NCBI GenBank assembly: GCA_002286715.1
Contig: NSJX01000063.1
Location: 62,001 to 126,000 of the forward strand
Reading direction: 5' to 3'
From: Dentipellis sp. KUC8613
Taxonomy: Eukaryota; Basidiomycota; Agaricomycetes; Russulales; Hericiaceae
Length of the DNA: 64,000 nucleotides
The position numbers were made by a program, and so were the translations under genes. Position 1 is the first letter of the stretch; the number at the start of each line of letters is the position of its first letter. This document shows, piece after piece, positions 12,446 through 24,000 of the stretch. The notes below the pieces were generated by a model. The model ran no database searches. It worked only from the letters and a program-made list of their open reading frames with translations, and was not told where the DNA came from.

Positions 12446-13917
12446 CGTGGACAGCACGGCTGAGCTGGGTGGTCACTCCGACACTGATATAGCACTGGCA
12501 CATAGCGCTGCGGTCTATAGGAGCCGACGGCTGTGCTTGCGCTCCATTGATCCATAGAACAACTTCGAGCTTGAGAGATAGAGTTCAGCTGTCGCGAGTT
12601 ATGTAGTTTGATTCAAACATATCATGATGATCCAGCGACCTGAAGGCTGAGAGCGCAAAAGTTGGATATTCAGCGACTGGATAGAGGCTCACTGGGTTCA
12701 GCAAACTCACACCGATTTCCGTGCCCGTCCGCAGGCACTTCAGTGAGGCACACTGCCGAAAATCAGACCTAGCACTCGCAACACGTCAAAACGTCACCAT
12801 TACGGGCCGAAGATTTGACACTTTTCTGACGCTGCCTTGTCAAGTCACTGTTCTTACATCAATGGGGTGGCCTGAACGAAGGGGCATGTTCCACTTACAA
12901 CTCTGGGAACCTTTTTCGATCCACCCCGTCCGATCTAGTGGCGCGCGACAAGTAAGACTTAAGGACAGCAATGGACGGCAGTAACTTTGACTTTCATGAA
13001 TATCTATATAAAAAATAGGCATTCTACGCTTGCCGTTATGTCGAGCGCTCTCAGATTTTGCGTGAGCCTAAAGGTGATATGTCACTGCAGGCCGATAAGA
13101 TCAGCCGATTTTGACATCTTGTCCTTCTTGCAAGTCGGGCGGCGCACCTTCATCAGAAGCCTACGTACCCGCTTCAGGTACCGGTGACTTTTCAATGGGT
13201 CGGACAGCTTGACAATCTCAACCGACGGTGTAGCATTGAGTGGATAGCTGCTCAGTAAACATGAAGGCCGTGAGAAATGTAAGATTGCTGTGAGTGGAGA
13301 ATAGCGCAGGTGTTCAAACGTACCTCAGAGTAGTCACGTCAAGGGCTGCGTGCGCATGCCGGTGCCCATTGAACTGAGTCGACTCAGGAACAGCCTGAGT
13401 GTTCTGACTACATAATGATGTTCATAAGGTGTGTTCTGTGGCTCAAACGGACCGTCGCTTCAGGCAATGAGGAGTGTACGCCATTGTGTTACCCTATTTA
13501 ATGCATTGATGACAGCTAGAAAGTTCTGTTGAGCTGACGCGATAGAATGAAATAAGAAGCACGCTTACTAACGTGCTCCTCCATTGAGAGAAACGTCTGC
13601 CGCCGCTTCGAAGTACTCAGACATATGGGAGACAATGTCGAAATCGTAGTCAGGTATAAGAAGCCATGGGAAAAGTTTACATGAACAACCTTTCCGGCCC
13701 GGGCGGCCGGGCCTGAAGCTCGCTTGACGCCTGGCTCCGAGCGCTATGAGCAAGTGTAGCCATTGCCGAAACGCGAAATTTCAGTAGTACGTTCCGCCTC
13801 TCTGCTTGGGGTAATTATTATTGCATCTATGTTAAGGAGAGATATTCATACAAGTACACGGATCAGCATAGCCATTGAGCTACCGGGAGCTTTCTACTAA
13901 TCGGCTTCGAACCCAGG
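12446..13917. other. gene-poor interval
   Basis: About 1.47 kb between paralogues C and D, without a credible open frame or RNA gene that I can recognise. Confidence 0.45.
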
Positions 13918-15268
13918 CTACTTGACCTCCGAAATTTCCTTGTGCCATGCCGAAGATCCAGCCTCGGCACTCAGATTCGCAGCATCTTCAGATGATATAG
14001 GATATGAGACAGATTGCACAGGTGGCAACGAAGAGAGCACGGAGTTATCACATCCTTCTCTCTTGAATCTCATAGCGTGATGTAAGTTCCTCCACGAGAT
14101 CTGCGAACAGTCCTCGGTGAGTTGTGGAAGAACCGTGCTTAGCTCGGGGCTGGAGTGGCCAACTCGAGGGAAATTGACTCGAAGAATGAGAAGGCAAAAT
14201 ATAATGGGCTGAATTAACGGCCGAGCGTTCGTAAGTGGACTGGCGTTCACGAAGCGAAATCAACGTACCACGAGAGGGGCGATGAGATCGACAGTTATGT
14301 ATTGACCATTTGATTCCGCAAAATATGTGGCGATGAAGGCAACGAGGCTGGATGTATATATCGCGCCAGTCTCGATAATAGCCAGGAGTGCGGGAAATAG
14401 GTTATTGAGACTGCTTTTGAGATTGCCAGAAGAATAGATTTTCCATGCAATAGCGCCTGTGGTATGTTTAATATCGCGTACATTTACATCTTGACGGCGA
14501 GAGCACGCACAGTTACAGTACAAGACAGTCACCAGCATGATCGTGTGGAAGGACTTGATCCAAGGACTAGGAAGGCCGAAGACGCTCGAGTCCGAGGGCG
14601 CATACTCTTGCGTTTTCCATATCATACATGCACATGCTAGATTGCACAGTTAGTATGGGCAACGAGTCGAACGACTGCAGCAACCTACCAAAGCCGGCGA
14701 TCATGAGAAGTAACGGTATCGCAATCATGGCTTTTTTCCTCCCGAAGACAACATAACATCGCCAGATCTGGAATCCAGGTTGCTGATGGATAAATCGATT
14801 CAAAATAGAGATAACGCACGTTGACACTGTCGCCGAGGACTGTCTGCAGAACGAGTATGATCATTTTTGCAATGAAAACACGATTCCCTATAATCCCAAA
14901 GTATTCGGATGGACCTCCGGGATATTTATCACCGTAGACGATGAAGCCTTGGAAGGCTCGTATCCCTGCGATCGCGATGTGCTGAAAGGATGCTTAAACC
15001 AGCGAGCAGAATAGATGCGGAGAACATATAGCTCACCGCCGTCGCCAATGCAAGCATGAGCAGCAATGCTGAGAGAAGTCTTTTATGCATAACCCCGCCC
15101 TCGGCTCCGCCGCGCAAGAAAAGCAAGGCAGTGACAAAACCCATGATCATACACATCCCTAATGCAAATCAATCACATGATTGAACTCTTGACGAAACAC
15201 TACTCACCGTACATAACGCCCTCCGCAAATAATGCTGCAAGGACGGCTCTATCTAGAGCCAGCGTCAT
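13918..15268 (-). CDS. 7-TM fungal membrane protein, paralogue D
   Basis: Complete seven-exon copy starting MTLALDRAVLAALFAEGVMYG at 15268, with intron 1 in the last glycine codon. It continues MIMGFVTALLFLRGGAEGG, then the exon HIAIAGIRAFQGFIVYG with GGPSEYF, QTVLGDSVN, IWRCYVVFGR, GLPSPWIKSFHTIMLVTVLY, SNGQYITVDLIAPLV and a polar tail ending SEVK at 13918. All junctions are in frame with GT-AG introns of about 50-60 bp. The family is membrane-embedded, with no recognised catalytic motif. Adjacent copies B, C and E lie in the same orientation, which suggests tandem duplication. Confidence 0.86.
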
Positions 15269-16810
15269 GGCAGTCGAGTGATCTCCGAGCGGCAGTCGTC
15301 AATGGGATCTGAAGCGGTCTCTTCCCTGCAAGTGCTGGAGATACCTCGTGCATCTACCTTATATCAACCAGAGTAGCCCGAGCTGATGAGGACCCGTAGC
15401 AGTAGAGCGGCGGCTACAAATGAGCAAGATGGTAGAAACGGAGATCAGACGAAGCATGGAGACGTAACCAGGCGCATCATCCGGCCTCACCAAAGGCAGA
15501 TAACTCGTGTGAGCCTGAAACAACGGTCGTGAGATGTTCGACGGAACAAAATCGTACCCAGTGTTACTTGTGCCATGAAGCCCAGAGCGTTGTAGAACAG
15601 TGTTTGAGGACGTATGTGGAAGGCCAATGCCATATTGCAGAGCGCATTACACTGACACAGCAACCAATCATCGATGAGGAGACTCAATTATAGAACTGAT
15701 GATGCGCTCGCTTGCACGGCCTTCCGCTCGTATGCACGCGGTGCATCGACATCTTTGGAGAGACTATTGACACGGTCACAATTGTCGGTCAGATAACGGA
15801 ATTGCACGACTGAGGTGTGTGCATACCCTTGGCGAACACAGCTGTTGGTAGACTCGCCGCAAGACTTCGCAGCGTAGACATGTTCAGTTCCTCTTCGATC
15901 ACGAGAAGCCCATCAAGTACTGCAGCTGATATTACCAGCTATCATGAGACCGATAATGGGGTCAACCACTTTACAGTGGATGAGAATGCGTACGTCTTGA
16001 CGGGACATGGCAATGGAAGACTCTCAGGACTTTGTAAACGATCAGCTTTCACGAAAACGGAACTTTCGGGACGCTTTGGCGCCCCATTGAGACAGTACTT
16101 GATGCCACTCACGAGGCCTCTCCTCGTCAAATCGAGACATGATCTGGAATTTGTCCCATATCGGCGTGGTGAGTTTTGGTTGAGGAGCAATCTGACGAGG
16201 AGCATATCAGCGCGGGAGCCGCATGGAAGAGACAGATCTCGATGTTTACTACAGTGTCATCGTGGCAATTTGAACGCGATAAGCTATCCCCGTGGCAGTA
16301 TGAATCCACTGATCAGTAGTTGACCTGTTCAAGGCCTTAGATGTGCGCTCGCACGAAGGGAAACGGACGTGAGTCGCGAAGAGACTAGCAAGATCCTTAG
16401 AAAGTCGCATATGATGTAGCCTTCGATAACATCCACTGTCGAATGCATGGTCGCGTAAAGCATTGAATGAGGAGCTGCCACAGAAACCGTACCAGACTTT
16501 TCTCTTCGATGACAGCGCATTCTAATTATGATCAGTCCTAGATCCGTTGAAGTCGGCGAATAGACTCACTTATTTGTCGCCCTGTGGAGACGTCAAATGC
16601 CGCGACAGGAGACAACGAGCCCAAAACGAACCAGTACCCGTAGATCTTAACAATCATCGCGAAACATACGAGTATATTTGCCTGTGCATCCAGCCAACAC
16701 GGGCTTGCAGATAGTGTACATCTACGATCGTACCAGAAGCGAGAAATACATCCATCCCTGTGGACGAAGGAATAATGATAAGTGATACAGACGTCAACGA
16801 AACGTACAGC
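15269..16810. other. interval with hydrophobic coding-like remnants
   Basis: Between paralogues D and E. Two minus-strand segments look coding-like. One near 16.57-16.69 kb reads ANILVCFAMIVKIYGYWFVL and ends at a good GTGAGT donor. The other, at 15.56-15.69 kb, reads HIRPQTLFYNALGFMAQVTL. I could not join them into one model with a start and stop. They may be remnants of another membrane protein gene. Confidence 0.3.
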
Positions 16811-18193
16811 TCATTTAGATTCTGTCATGCCAGCCTCGATGTCATCTGACAGATCCCGCTTCAGACGCGAACTGTCTTCTCCGGGATAATGCTCTTCTGC
16901 GTGTGTTGATATCTGGATGGCGACGGGCTGCAGCTGGAACGCCGACACAGCGATATTGTTGGGCTCTCTGCGGAAACCCCACATTCGGCGAATCCCACTC
17001 CGAGACGTCCGACCACCATTGACGGTCTGCTGCTGCCCCCCTGAACTCCTCTCATGAAGGAAGTCGCTGAACTGATGGAACTTCACTTGCAGGATTAGAA
17101 GGCAGAAGATGCTCGGCTAAGATCGCGCAACAAGACGTTTTAGTGTTTTCTCCGAAAGGCTTCAAGATATACTTACCACGAGAGGGGTGATCATGTCCAC
17201 AGCGACGTATTGTCCATTCGAACCTGCCAGGTACGTGACAAGGAAGGCGAACAGGGTCGAAGTGTGCAGCGCGCCAGTCTCTACGATGACAACGAGCACG
17301 TGCAGCAGATTGTCGAAGCTGGTTGTGAACTTTCCAGACGACCATATCCTCCAAGCAATAGCGACTGTGAAGAGCGCCGAATTTCAGAGATGCGAACACC
17401 ACACAGCACGGCAGACGCACCAGTGCAGTAGACGCTAGTGGCCATCATGAGTGTGTCATACGCCGTGATGTATTTACTTGGGACTCCAAAGATAGTTGAA
17501 CTTGCGTTGGCGGCCAACGTCACCAGCACGAAGATACCAGCAACTGTTACGCCAAACACCATCGTCAAAGATGTTTCTATGACTGGTTAGATCGGTACGT
17601 ACTGAAGCCTCCGATAAGAACCACAATGGGGAAAACAATGACCCAGATGTTCTTCCCGTTTACTACGTAGCAACGCCAGATCTGCAAGCCATTTATCCGT
17701 CAAAGGGTGCCTACGCTAGTTGTCACTAGGAGTGCTCACATTTACACCATCACCGAGGACCGTCTGGATTACCAGGACACTGTTCTTTGCGATAAAGAGA
17801 GGGTGACCAAGATTGGCGAAGTACGCGGAGGCGTCTGCTGAGTGATGAATGAACCCCTCGAAAATCCTCGCAAACGAGAGCCCTAAATGCTGTCACAAAG
17901 GCCTTCAGTCGGATGCTGAGGTACGCACTGCTTGCTTCACGGTACTCACAGCCGTCGCTACAGTCAGCATAACTACCAGCATAAAAAGAAGCCGTTTATT
18001 GGCGAGCCCGTTACTTGCGCCAACACGCAGGAAAACGAGGATGGTAACGAGACTCATTGTCACGCACACACCTAATCCCAAAGGTAATTCGCATTGAAAA
18101 CGGAACAAGGCTTGCGACAGAGAGACACTCACCATAAACGATGCTCTCCACGAGTATCGCGGCGAGGACCGCCTGATCAAGGGGGAGAGCCAT
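16811..18193 (-). CDS. 7-TM fungal membrane protein, paralogue E
   Basis: Complete seven-exon copy. It starts MALPLDQAVLAAILVESIVYG at 18193. The next exon has VCVTMSLVTILVFLRVG. Then come HLGLSFARIFEGFIHH, AYFANLGHPLFIAKN, QTVLGDGVN, IWRCYVVNGK, an exon with SKYITAYDTLMMATSVYC, SNGQYVAVDMITPLV, and a tail containing LQPVAIQISTHAEEHYP that closely matches paralogue B. The GGP triplet of the other copies is replaced by SAD here. Splice sites are canonical and phases match the paralogues. B and E are probably the closest pair in the array, judged by the shared tail motif. Confidence 0.87.
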
Positions 18194-19815
18194 GACGGAT
18201 GGTGGGACAACGGTATCACGTCAGGGGCTCGGACGCGCTTCGAAGCGAAGGAAGTTCGCTGTCCCTAGAGAAGTTGACGGCGGAAAGCTGCAGACCATTT
18301 TAAAGATTCAAAGCTGAGGGATCAAAGGATTCGACAGCATGTATCAATTAGAGTGCCAGTGCGACAAAGCCGTCATGAGAAGGAGGGTTCAGACAGCCGT
18401 GAGACCGGGGAAAGATAGAAGCGTCGCCCATGATATGGAACGAAGTTGATGTATTGTTTCGCAGAGTGTGAACGCACAGGGCCGCATGGAGGCAGTCCGA
18501 GGACGCCCTGAGGGATGTGCAGGCTGAATGCGCCCCATAGATGCGCTGTAACCATCATTCCATCATCAGTACATGTCGAATGGGAATGTCAGTGGTTCAC
18601 GGACCGTATAGAGTCAATTGCACGGGACCCGACAACTTCTATCCGAAGTCTTGGGAATTGCCGACGGCGCACCAGTTTTCAGACGATCAGATCGTCAAAC
18701 CCACAAAGCACAGCAGACTTATATAGTCGCAAACTGTCGAACATGGCCCTCGAAACATTGCAGGGTATCAAAGATGGTCTAAGAAAAGTGTTTGCATGAT
18801 TTCAAACGATCTTCTATGTCCCCGCTACAATTCGTAATCCGCAGCGCTATTCAAAGCATGGCGCTCAGATGACAGGAGATCAAGCTGATGAATAGCCAGT
18901 CGCAATGAGTGGTCCAGAACAGGGTTCCAATGAGAGAGATCGCACCTAGCTTTGCTTCCACCCCAAAAGATCCAGCGCCAGCCAAGGTAGAAAACGCCGA
19001 GGATGCGTACTGCAAAGATCGGTCTTGGGTTTGACAACGGGTTTCAAACACCCGCTTACCGTTATCCTGCTAAACATCCTCAGCCACTGGGTGAAGAAAC
19101 AGATGTTATGTCTCCCCAGCTCGAATCTGTTTCTCAGAGCCAGCCGACGGGGAGCTATACCATGCTGTGCTCGTTACGAGAACGCTCACGTTGGCCGAGC
19201 TCAACCCCGGAAGCGGTATGTGATGCTCTTAAGGCCCGCGCGGGTCCCCCCGGTGAGACTACGTGCAAGCAAGTGCACGAGCCGGCGGCTTGTCGCTGAG
19301 ACTGGGGCTGATGGTAATGAGAGCTCCAGGCGCAGTAGCGAGACTGAAGGAGGCTGACACGCGTCGAGCGGATAGGGGATGGTAACGAAGCCGGACAGAG
19401 CATTCAATCGTGGTGCGTACGTTCCGGCCGTAAGTGATCGAGCTCCAACTCCCTCATTCTTGTGGACAAAGAAGTGAAACTAGGGTTAAAAATGAAAATT
19501 TGGCACTCAGCGCTCCAGAACCCTGACAAGGTCGATTGCAGCACGCACACTCACCGGTCTATCCACTAATCCATCGCCGAGCTTCCATGAACCTAAGCTG
19601 TGAGCGCGGTTGCGACACCGTCTAGACTGGCAGGAACGTTAGATCAGCTGGCGAGGAAAGCAATGAAAAAGGTGTCTGGGAGCCATAAGTCCGACACAAG
19701 ACGAGCCACGAAGCGGAACCTATAAGACATTAAAGTGCTGTATATTAGTGAATTCTACCCTGGATTATCTCCGAAGCTCGACCTAACATCTAGCTGCCGC
19801 CGCCCCTACCACGCA
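18194..19815. other. gene-poor interval
   Basis: About 1.6 kb without motif-bearing frames. Overlapping frames of 60-110 codons around 18.8-19.4 kb occur on both strands and look random. Confidence 0.45.
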
Positions 19816-20276
19816 TCACAAACCCTCGCAATGGGCACATGGCACACGCCTGGTGGCCGTACTAACATCCTCCCCATCCAACCCCAGCGCACAGCTTCCA
19901 CTACCATCACGGGAACATTCCGAGCTCGAAGAGGCATATGAAGAAGGAGAATGAGTGGGGAATGAGAAGTTCGCAAGAGATTGTTGGAGTATATGTACGG
20001 GAATCTCATCTGCGCTCTCGTGGTTCGTAAGATCCATGGCTCACGCGAACAAACAGTGAAAGATAGCTTACCGATGTCGACGCACATCGGGGACTCTTTA
20101 GCCTCCTCGCGCACAGCAAGGGGGCATATCTGCATGTCCTGGATGGACGTGGCGTGGCGTAAGGTTCCGTATGTGGCGCTGCGACCCCCTTTCATGAAGG
20201 AGGGAGGAGAGGAGGGAACGATGGAGACGGCATTGCGGCGTGCGCGTCCACGGGGCGGGGTAGAGGGAGGATTCAT
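19816..20276 (-). CDS. small protein of unknown function
   Basis: A two-exon model is supported by splice phase: exon 1 20072-20276, a 62-bp intron with donor GTAAGC and acceptor GCGCAG, and exon 2 19816-20009. It encodes 132 residues. It starts MNPPSTPPRGRARR, followed by a Ser/Pro-rich stretch (SIVPSSPPSFMKGG). It continues ATSIQDMQICPLAVREEAKE, then DEIPVHILQQSLANFSF and a Ser-rich tail (SSYASSSSECSRD) ending CAHCEGL. There is no signal peptide or membrane segment. I do not recognise the family. The basic, proline-rich N-terminus and Ser/Thr-Pro sites would suit a nuclear or cell-cycle-regulated protein, but that is only a guess. Confidence 0.5.
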
Positions 20277-21068
20277 CGTTCTTGAAAATCGGGAGTTGGG
20301 GATGAAGGAGAGACAAGGGCCCGCGTTAACAACACTGGCTGCGCGTGGCACAAGATAGCAACCGCTACTGAAGAGGATCAGGCGTAGTGCAGAGGAATAG
20401 AGAGCGCGAGCTCAATATCAATGACCACTGGAGGCTACTGGAGTAGTGCTGGTACTTATGCCAGCGCAGCGCTTTGAAGTCAACGGAGAAGCAAGACGGG
20501 AGAAAGCAAGAGGGTTCTTTCCGAACCCGTTCGCTGCCAGGGCCCATATGTATGATCAAAGGCCATGACTCTATGCCCATTGGTCGTGATGCATCTGCAT
20601 CTGATTCTATGGCGGCGCCCTTCCGAATCGCTTCCTTTATGATGCTACCAGATTCCGCTGAGATCGACCTAGACCTGACCTTGACTTGATTGACGAAAGG
20701 GCGAGACCCTCCACTAAATTTTTGTGTTGAAACGTGCTAGAAGAGACAGGATGATTTTCAGAAAGAATGGCGAAACGCGACACAGACAGCATTGAATGGA
20801 TTGGAAAGACGGCGAAAGGGATGATTGAGAAAAACATACGGGCCGCCGGTAGGGTTTAATTTTGGGCGCTTGATGAAGCGCGGAGAGTTCTCGGCATGAT
20901 CAACGGCAGAGATCGCTAAGCGCGGACAAGAAATCCCACAGAAAAGATGGAGGTCAAAGAAACAGTTTGCGAGATTACTAGCAAGAAATTCTACTGATAC
21001 AGACTGACAAGTGTAATGCGATATAAGCTAAACACCCCGAAATACGATAGAGCACTGAGCACAAATGT
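20277..21068. other. gene-poor interval
   Basis: About 0.8 kb between the small unknown gene and the 3' end of BRR2. No supported gene. Confidence 0.45.
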
Positions 21069-24000
21069 CTACTCCTTCATCCTATCGTCGTCGTCGCTCT
21101 CTTCATCCTCATCACTACTGTCGCTATCCTCGCCCTCAGCAACGTCAATCGGATCCATGGCAATGTCGTGATCCGCGCCAACGTACGAGTCGCAGATGAC
21201 GTACAGCTTGAGCGAGTGCGAGCCCTTGGGAAGCGTGAACTCGAGCTTCACGCCGAGGCTGCGAGTGACTGTAACACGCTTGATGGACAGCAGCTGCCGC
21301 GATGTTGGTTCGCCAACGACGACCCACCAGTTGGCAAGCTTCTTGACAGGGAAGTAAGGTGCAACGACGGTCGCGTCGCTTGGATCTTCGTCTTCCTCGT
21401 CCGCATCACGGCTGAGCGAGACTTGTAATACGATGGGCGACCCGGCAGTGTACTCGCCCTTGACGAGCTCGTAGTTGACATCGAGGGTAGGGTACGAGTT
21501 CACGAATGCCGCAACATCGCGCCTATTGCAAAAAATGTAAGCAATCGTCAGAATGGGCAAAAACAATTTGACATACATCTGGCGAGTGTCCATCTGGAGA
21601 AGGGAGTTTCGCTGATCGTCCTCCATCTCCATAATGTCGTAGACAGACTCGATATTGGCCTCCTTGCAGCGCTTGATAACCTAATTTCATAATTATGAGA
21701 CCGAAGCACGAATAGGATGTAAGAAAAACACGTACATCCGGCTCGAAGTGAGGAATCTGTTTCAAGGGCGAGTCCGTCTCCCACATGGCCTGCACGCACA
21801 TCTGCGACAGGTCCATAGCGCCAAGCGCGTTGAGCCACGCGTTCGATGACATCACGTCCACACATGCGGAGAGCAGGTTCATCACTTTCTCGAGCACCAT
21901 CGCCTGGTCGGCAGCGAGGTCGGGAGGAAGCTGCAGGCGTGAGAAGTGCGCCTGGAGGAGCAGGAACGTCTTGAAGTGCGGCGCTTCGTAGTCGGCATTG
22001 TCGAGCTTGACGGGGACGCGATCGTAGAGGCGGCGGAGAAGAGGCTCCTCGTGGCGCCGTATGGGAATGTTCTCGAACTCCGCTGATGAAGACACGACTT
22101 CGAGCAGGCCCTTGAGTTTTGTGCGCTCCTTGAGAGACAGCGTGTAGACCTCCACAGTGACATCTTTGAAAAGAAGGTAAGAAGGTGAAAAAGTGCGAGG
22201 ATGGGCGTGACGTACATGAGATGTTGTAGTAGGCAGCGATCATTCCCAAGTTGAGCGGAGACACATCCATCTCGTCCTCTGCAAACATATCAGTATCAAG
22301 ACCGCCGTAGAGTAACATGAAGTCGTACCAATAGCAATGCACTTCGAGTTGACGAGGTCATTGAGCGTATTTTCGACCAACTCTGACAGGTGGTCAGACA
22401 GATGTTGGTGGCTGACATTGTGCAGGTTGTAGTAGTTCGGGTTTTGCGTCATCCGACGGTAGAAGTACGTCCACGTCAGGATATCCTATAGATCAACAAC
22501 AATCAGCGGATATCCCTCAATTAGAAGACAGCGACGTACCATGGCGTCCTGCTTGTTCTCGATCGTCCGGACAGCAATCTCGGCGAGGAAGTAGTCGTGC
22601 AGCATGTGCGTCGGGAGATGCGACTCGATAGGCAGACCCTCTGCGAGGAACTTCTTGTAGAAGTCCTTGCGGGTCTGTTGGCACATGAGCACGCAGCGAC
22701 TCCTGTCGTCTTCCGTAGGACGACACGCCCGGCCCATCATTTGCAGAACGTCCATGACAGGATAATCCACATAGCGATGCTCCTTGCCCTCGTAGTACTG
22801 TACGCCCATGATGATGACCATGTAACTGGAGACAGGGAGACTCCAGGCGGTGTCCTTGGACGCGATGAGGACTTGGATCGCTCCCGACTGGAACAGACGC
22901 TCGACGATACGCTTGTCCTGCTTGCTGAGCGCCTCGTGATAGTAGCCAATACCGTGCTTGAGCATGTCAACCAACACCTTATCAGTAATGTGGTCAAGGT
23001 GCGGCTGCAAGTCGGCCAACTCGATGTTCAAGTACTGGTCTTCATTGTCATCGGCCGCACAGTGGATCAAGAGATCGTTTGCCGTCAGTTTGCATTGCTG
23101 ACGAGACGGGACGAATATGATCACAGGCTTGGTAGGGGAGTATTCACGGATGGCGAGGTATGCGGGCTTAGACATGGCGATCATGAGCGAAGGGAAGTGA
23201 GGAATTTGGAAGCTCTGCAAGTGAATATCCATGTCCAATGGCCGAGCACTGATGAACGCAGTCAACAACTAGTCGGTCCAACATCATGATGATTCAGACA
23301 TACCTTGGTGGGAAGTTGAAGATCGCATGCGACGGCGCGCCTATCCACTCTCCAAGATCTCGAGCGTTTGCCAGCGAAACACCGCATGCGACGATACGCG
23401 TCTTGATCTCGGTTTGTGCAGACACGTATCTTGTCCTCGAGATGATGACCTCGTACGTTGGACCTACTTCTCCGCCCACGAGCTGAACTTCGTCAGCGAT
23501 GAGCAGGCCGACGTTCTGGACGTTCTTGCGCTGACGCCAACGTCTTGAGAGGACATCCCACTATGATGACGCTTAGCATATAATACAACAGAGATGGAGA
23601 AATCAGTGCTTACCTGCGATGGCGTGCAGACAATGACATCACCCTTCTCGAGCAAACGCAGGTCACCACTCGTCTCTCCGGTAAGGCCGACGATCTCCTT
23701 CCCGCCCTGAAGCTTGCCAAACTTCGCCTTCCATTCTGCAACCCGCTGGTCCACCATTTCCTGGTATGGCTCGATGCAGACTGCACGAGGCTGTTCACGC
23801 TTGCTCCATAACCGCAGCAGCGCGAACTCTGCGCAGATCGTCTTTCCGCTACCAGTAGGAGCGCCAATGAAGACGTTCTCGTCGGAGGTATAGAGGGCCT
23901 GGAAGACTTGCGTCTGAATCTTGTTGAACGTTTGCAGCGTGGAAGAGTAGATGCTCTCGAATTCCTTATTGTGCAGCGCGGACAGAGGCAGAGGTTGGAG

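Noticed and set aside
22597..23289. Plus-strand frame of 230 codons
   Set aside because: Antisense to the second helicase cassette of BRR2.
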